A DNA stretch of 6,336 bases from positions 1 through 6,336 of the forward strand of contig CAAFNG010000214.1 of the NCBI GenBank assembly GCA_900764225.1. Direction: 5' to 3'. The DNA comes from Lachnospiraceae bacterium. Its GTDB lineage: Bacteria; Bacillota; Clostridia; Lachnospirales; Lachnospiraceae. Shown in pieces: positions 2,576 through 6,336 of the stretch. Both the position numbers and the translations under genes were made by a program. A model generated the notes under the pieces. It saw only the letters and a program-made list of their open reading frames with translations, did no database searches and was not told the origin of the DNA. Position 1 is the stretch's first letter; each line of letters starts with the position of its first letter.

Positions 2576-5221
2576 TTATTGAGCATCCCTTAACTGATCT
2601 ACAATGCTGCATTTCGCTGCATTATCATACATCATGCAGGGAATCAGCCACCCAAGCAGAAGAAATACCGGAATTGTCAGCAGGACAGGCAGAACGGTGA
2701 ACCGATACTCAAAGAACCAGAACATACTGCCCAGCATTTTTCCCGCAAGAGGTCCCACCGCCAGCGACAGAATAAAGGCCGTCGCTACAGAAGACGTTGC
2801 GTAAAACAACCCCTCGTAGATCAGCATGGTTTTGAGCTGCCGGTTTGTCATTCCTACAGCCTGAAGCACAGCAAATTCACGGCGGCGGGAAAGAATACCG
2901 GTCATCATGGCGTTGAAGAAATTTAAGAGTCCCACCAGCCCAATGATAGCACAGAGGATACCACCGATCAGAAGGAACATCTGCCGGAACTGAGCAAATT
3001 CAGAGCGAGCCGTGGCCTTGCTTTCATACATCAAGGGCGAAAACTCACCGGCAGTGAGCTTCGATAGATATTGCTCTGCTTCGGCCTCGTCCGCTTCGTC
3101 CGCTGTGTCGAACAGGTAGAGCATCGGAACGACTGCACCACCGCTGTCCCTCTGTGCGGTGTCCACAGGCAAAACTGCGTTATATCCAATACCACCATAA
3201 CGATAACCCATGGAGTTCGGAAGTTCTACCAAGGCGCAGACCGTGTACTCTACATCTCTGGCCCCATACAATTTTGCCTGAAGGTACTCCTCCGGTGTGT
3301 CTTCGTTGCACGGTTCCCCGGTGCGGCTGTCGATATATTTCACATCATCCGCATAGGTAGCCGTGATCGTGTCTCCCACCTTGGGGTAGTATTCAGGATT
3401 GGGCAGATTGCCGTAGTCATCTAAAGAAACCGCAATGGCAATGGCGTTATTGTCCGGCTCCAGCATAGGAGAAATATCTCCGTCGAACACTTGCAGCTTG
3501 TCAAACAGACTGTTATCCAGAGCCTCGATTCTGGTATCTCCCATCACCATATTGCCCCGGTGCTCCATGCGGCTCATATGGCTGTCCAACTGCTCGGCAC
3601 TTTCGTACCTTGCATAGTCTTGCCGCAGAGCATCCTCCGTCATCCACAGGTATGCGGTTTTTAGCACAGCATATCCCGTGCCGGAAAGACTGGCCTTTGT
3701 GTTTGCTGCGATCTCCTCGATCTGTTCTGGCGTGATGAATTCATCTGCCGGGTTGAAACGGAAATAGTCGGGCGTGCTGACGATAAAATCGGCGCAGGTC
3801 ATGAAGGATACATACTTCTCCATGCTGAAGCCGCCCACAAAGGCACACAGCGCATTGAACAGTGTCACCGACAGTGCCAGAGACACCACCACCAGCACCG
3901 TCTTTTTCTTGTTTCGTCCCAGATTGGCAAAGGCCATCTGATGGAGCTTGGCTCCCCGGGTGCTGCGCTGTTTTTTCTTAGTCTGTATCGCATCCGTATA
4001 TTTGGTAGCCTCTACCGGAGAGACCTTGGCTGCCATTTTTCCGGGCTTGGAACAGGACAAAAGCACCGTCAACAGGGCAAACAGCATGGAACCAAGGAAG
4101 ATCACAGGCGAAGTGCTGATGGTGGTGATGCCTGTATCCAACTGGGTGGAGCGCAAGACAACAGGTACCAGAACAGCGCCGATGCCGTAGCCCAGCAGCA
4201 GCCCCGCCGGAATACCGATCAGACAAAGCAGAAGTGCCTGCTGGCGAATGATACGTTTGAGCTGCCGGGGCGTTGTGCCAATGGTTTTCAGAAGTCCGTA
4301 AAACCGGATATCCCCTGCAACAGAGATCTGAAAAATGTTATAGATGATAAGATACCCCGTGAAAATCACCAGCAGCAAAAAAGCTGCTATGGCGATCATC
4401 AGCTCTGGATCGAGCTGTGACTCCAGCTGGGATGAGGTATATCCCCAGTTGACGCCGATCCGGACGCTGTTGGGATCGGTATAGCTGTCCCATGTGTAGC
4501 CAAGATCGGTATCCACCTGCTCCATCTGCCCTTGAATATTTGTGCCGGAGGCCAGCATGACATTCAAATCGGTGCGGAAAGGCTGTAACCCTGTTTTCAC
4601 TGCCTGCGCTTCGATGTCATCTGCGTAATCACGGCTGATGTTGATGTAGTGAACAGGCATTAGTTCATCATATTCCCAATAGCCCACCAGCGTAAAGGTA
4701 TCTGTTACAGTAAAGGCGGTTTGATCCTTGTCCGTAATGGAATAGGAAACCGTGACCTCGGCGCCCAGCTCCGGCGTTACGCCAAGCAGCTGCAACGCTG
4801 CCGTATCCATGGCTACTTCTTTGCCGCTTTCGGGCATCCGCCCGGTAGTAGGGGTGGCATAGCTCCATTTGGTGCAGTTGGCATCCATGTAGCTGATCTC
4901 TGCAGGCGTTTTGGAAAAGACACCATCCACAGTGATGCCGATCACCTTCCGTGCCCCCGCAGCCTTCACCTTTGGATGAGCAGCGATACGTTCCGCCTGC
5001 TCGGGGGAAACATCTTTAAAGGTACCGTGTGCATAGCCACCTACCTGCCGAAACTGGTAGGTTTCATAACTGGCGTTCAACGACAAGACAATGGTGAACA
5101 TGGACGTAAATAGCATCGTTGTCAGCGCAATGGCAAAAATGGCGATCAGATTGCGGCGGCGGTTCGCATAAAGGGATTTTAAGCTGAGCTTTCGAATACA
5201 TTTTCTGTTTTTGACATTCAT
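2576..5221 (-). CDS. ABC transporter permease with two FtsX domains (MacB/BceB-like superfamily)
   Basis: Membrane half of a type VII ABC system, which usually exports or extracts peptides or lipids rather than importing nutrients. ATG at 5221 (881 residues) is chosen because GGGAGG (5235-5230) lies 8 nt upstream. A GTG at 5230 overlaps that site and would add three residues. TM1 is at about 24-48, followed by extracellular domain 1 (about 49-272). TM2-4 (273-297, 327-353, 370-391) carry the coupling-helix motif GTTPRQLK (315-322). A linker leads to TM5 (440-464), then extracellular domain 2 (about 465-742), then TM6-8 (747-771, 800-827, 843-863) with GMTNRQLK (790-797). Each FtsX core thus has four helices in a tandem arrangement. 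The start follows the ATPase stop by 15 nt, so the two are probably translationally coupled. Substrate unknown. Confidence 0.92.
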   Translation of the reverse strand: MNVKNRKCIRKLSLKSLYANRRRNLIAIFAIALTTMLFTSMFTIVLSLNASYETYQFRQVGGYAHGTFKDVSPEQAERIAAHPKVKAAGARKVIGITVDGVFSKTPAEISYMDANCTKWSYATPTTGRMPESGKEVAMDTAALQLLGVTPELGAEVTVSYSITDKDQTAFTVTDTFTLVGYWEYDELMPVHYINISRDYADDIEAQAVKTGLQPFRTDLNVMLASGTNIQGQMEQVDTDLGYTWDSYTDPNSVRIGVNWGYTSSQLESQLDPELMIAIAAFLLLVIFTGYLIIYNIFQISVAGDIRFYGLLKTIGTTPRQLKRIIRQQALLLCLIGIPAGLLLGYGIGAVLVPVVLRSTQLDTGITTISTSPVIFLGSMLFALLTVLLSCSKPGKMAAKVSPVEATKYTDAIQTKKKQRSTRGAKLHQMAFANLGRNKKKTVLVVVSLALSVTLFNALCAFVGGFSMEKYVSFMTCADFIVSTPDYFRFNPADEFITPEQIEEIAANTKASLSGTGYAVLKTAYLWMTEDALRQDYARYESAEQLDSHMSRMEHRGNMVMGDTRIEALDNSLFDKLQVFDGDISPMLEPDNNAIAIAVSLDDYGNLPNPEYYPKVGDTITATYADDVKYIDSRTGEPCNEDTPEEYLQAKLYGARDVEYTVCALVELPNSMGYRYGGIGYNAVLPVDTAQRDSGGAVVPMLYLFDTADEADEAEAEQYLSKLTAGEFSPLMYESKATARSEFAQFRQMFLLIGGILCAIIGLVGLLNFFNAMMTGILSRRREFAVLQAVGMTNRQLKTMLIYEGLFYATSSVATAFILSLAVGPLAGKMLGSMFWFFEYRFTVLPVLLTIPVFLLLGWLIPCMMYDNAAKCSIVDQLRDAQ

Positions 5222-5229
5222 CGTAGCCA

Positions 5230-5235
5230 CCTCCC
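5230..5235 (-). promoter_or_regulatory. Ribosome binding site deciding the permease start
   Basis: GGGAGG on the - strand starts 1 nt after the ATPase stop (5237-5239) and lies 8 nt before ATG 5221-5219. The upstream in-frame GTG (5230-5228) shares its first base with this site and cannot be served by it. The shorter 881-residue reading is therefore preferred. Confidence 0.85.
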
Positions 5236-5236
5236 G

Positions 5237-5908
5237 TTAGTTCTGGGAGACGATCCGACCATCTTCGATACGGATAATGCGGTCTGCCATCTGCGCAATT
5301 TCTTCGTTGTGAGTGATCATTACGATTGTCTGGGCGAACTTTTGACTGGTGACTTTCAAAAGGCTCAATACATCCTGGCTGGTTTTGGAATCCAGATTGC
5401 CGGTGGGTTCATCTGCCAGAATGATAGCGGGTGCTGCCGCCAGCGCACGGGCAATGGCTACTCGCTGCTGTTGACCGCCTGAGAGCTGATTGGGCAGGGC
5501 ATCCAGACGGTCGCTCAGTCCAAGCGTCTGCACGATCTGATGCACAAAAGCCTTGTTTACCTTTCCGCCATCCAGTTCAGTGGGTAGAATGATATTTTCA
5601 TATACATTCAGCACCGGAACAAGATTGTAGCTCTGAAATACAAAGCCGATTTTTCTGCGGCGGAAGATGGTCAGCGCCTCCTCCTTCAGGGAGAAAATAT
5701 CCTGTCCATCCACCATGACCGTGCCGCTTGTAGGGCGATCCAGCCCGCCCAGCATATGCAACAGCGTGGATTTTCCGGATCCGGATGTGCCGACAATTGC
5801 AACAAACTCTCCCTTCTTCACACTTAAATCAACTCCATCCAACGCATGAACTCCGTTATTACCGGAACCATAAATCTTTTTCAGGTCTTTTGCCTGTAAA
5901 ACCTCCAT
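5237..5908 (-). CDS. ABC transporter ATP-binding protein (MacB/LolD/BceA-type)
   Basis: Cytoplasmic ATPase that drives the adjacent two-FtsX permease as a homodimer. The 223 residues hold every ABC hallmark: Walker [10 protein letters not shown] (40-48), Q-loop Q92 in VFQSYNLVP, signature LSGGQQQR (142-149), Walker B IILADEP (162-168) and switch histidine H200 in MITHNEE. The length is typical of the family. ATG 5908 is chosen because GGAGGT (5921-5916) lies about 8 nt before it and the homology begins at [14 protein letters not shown]. The upstream in-frame ATG at 5995 would add 29 residues of non-family sequence read through the hairpin at 5932-5972. It lies downstream of a histidine kinase gene, as in Bce/Vex-like peptide-sensing modules. 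Confidence 0.96.
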   Translation of the reverse strand: MEVLQAKDLKKIYGSGNNGVHALDGVDLSVKKGEFVAIVGTSGSGKSTLLHMLGGLDRPTSGTVMVDGQDIFSLKEEALTIFRRRKIGFVFQSYNLVPVLNVYENIILPTELDGGKVNKAFVHQIVQTLGLSDRLDALPNQLSGGQQQRVAIARALAAAPAIILADEPTGNLDSKTSQDVLSLLKVTSQKFAQTIVMITHNEEIAQMADRIIRIEDGRIVSQN

Positions 5909-5931
5909 AAACAAGTACCTCCATGAAAAAA

Positions 5932-5972
5932 TCTGTATGTATGAAAGGAAATGATCCTTTGATACATACAGA
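5932..5972 (-). terminator. 17-bp-arm hairpin with T-run between kinase and ABC operon
   Basis: TCTGTATGTATGAAAGG (5932-5948) and CCTTTGATACATACAGA (5956-5972) pair at 16 of 17 positions around a 7-nt loop. On the - strand the stem runs directly into TTTTTTC, then into the ATPase ribosome binding site. It therefore looks like an intrinsic terminator ending the kinase transcript or attenuating the transporter. Alternatively the palindrome could be an operator: GATAAT preceded by TGC (- strand, 5980-5972) resembles an extended -10 box, which would place the start inside the repeat. No good -35 is visible. Confidence 0.65.
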
Positions 5973-6043
5973 TTATCGCATAGGATTCTTTCCACATTCT
6001 TTCCGGCGGAAAATGAAATCTAACAGTTTTGATAGAATTGTTG

Positions 6044-6336
6044 TTATTTCGGCAGAAATATGGAAAACGTACTTCCTTTTCCCGGAACGGAAGCAACCTT
6101 GATATAGCCGCCCTCACCGGATATAATCTGTCGGGCAAGGTATAAGCCGATGCCAACCCCTTCTTGTTCCTGAACAGCATTTGAACGATAAAAACGGGAA
6201 AATATCTTTGCCTGCTCGTTTTCCGGGATACCTGAACCGGTATCCGATATATCGATCCTTGTAAACATTTCGTAACTTACGGTAGAAATCGTGATTGTTC
6301 CATGCTCCGTATATTTGATGGCATTGTCTACAATAT
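6044..6336 (-). CDS. Sensor histidine kinase, C-terminal ATPase domain (partial, cut by window edge)
   Basis: Membrane sensor kinases of two-component systems phosphorylate a response regulator; only the last 96 residues are visible here. The frame is open to the window edge, so the internal ATG at 6268 is not the start. Visible HATPase_c motifs are the N-box VDNAIKYTEHG (from 6331 inward), the G1 box DTGSGIP, the F-box IFSRFYRS and the G2 box GVGIGLYLARQII, followed by GKGSTFSIFLPK at the end. The sensor segment, dimerisation helix and phospho-histidine lie beyond 6336, presumably with the response regulator gene upstream of them. The stop lies 135 nt before the ABC ATPase start, same strand. 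The context suggests that the kinase controls the transporter. Confidence 0.95.
   Translation of the reverse strand, partial: IVDNAIKYTEHGTITISTVSYEMFTRIDISDTGSGIPENEQAKIFSRFYRSNAVQEQEGVGIGLYLARQIISGEGGYIKVASVPGKGSTFSIFLPK

Noticed and set aside
3941..4420. 159-codon + strand ORF
   Set aside because: It lies wholly antisense to the permease, resembles no family, and has a composition consistent with a shadow frame.
4721..5113. 130-codon + strand ORF
   Set aside because: It is antisense to the first extracellular domain of the permease, whose reading frame is clearly real.
5909..5995. Upstream ATG (5995) as the ABC ATPase start
   Set aside because: It would translate through the hairpin, adds 29 non-family residues, and lacks the clear GGAGGT site that serves ATG 5908.

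Overview
The window reads as one end of a contig from a gut Firmicute, most likely a Lachnospiraceae member (Blautia/Dorea/Ruminococcus-like). This is inferred from the AT-rich, lysine/glutamate-rich Hsp20 proteins starting MLMPSIFGENLF, a HrcA/CIRCE operator, A+G-rich Shine-Dalgarno sites, and a lysine-rich Big_2 surface-protein tail. The genus is not proven by the sequence. Bases 1-61 are not biological: they are an Illumina Nextera i7 adapter ending in the Tn5 mosaic end. Real DNA starts at 62.

Region 1 (62-1526, + strand) is a small heat-shock locus. A bidirectional terminator (127-170) is followed by five TTCACAA heptamers (195-243), a CIRCE operator (248-274) whose right arm carries the -35 box of a near-consensus sigma-A promoter, and a leader of about 115 nt with a possible 14-codon ORF. 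Two tandem Hsp20 genes follow (414-869 and 1006-1458), separated by a strong hairpin. The two proteins are about two-thirds identical over the alpha-crystallin region, yet the DNA around both start codons is identical for 49 nt.

Region 2 (about 1477-2575) is a scar of mobile and broken genes. It holds a terminator-like end sharing GGGCTGTCG with an inverted copy at 2178-2186, the C-terminal relic of a probable IS1182-type transposase (- strand), an abutting fragment of a helix-turn-helix DUF6431-like protein (+ strand), a + strand terminator, a perfect 15-bp inverted repeat, and the 5'-truncated last Big_2 repeat of a surface protein.

Region 3 (2576-6336, - strand), visibly more GC-rich, is the end of a sensor-kinase/ABC-transporter cluster. 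It contains the C-terminal ATPase domain of a histidine kinase (cut by the window edge), then a 17-bp-arm hairpin with a T-run, a MacB/BceA-type ABC ATPase, and a two-FtsX-domain permease of 881 residues. The kinase probably belongs to a two-component pair that controls the transporter, as in peptide-antibiotic sensing and resistance modules, but the substrate cannot be read from the sequence. I see no CRISPR array, tRNA, rRNA or clearly new multi-gene system. The most unusual signals are the architecture of the Hsp20 control region and the conserved start-codon block.
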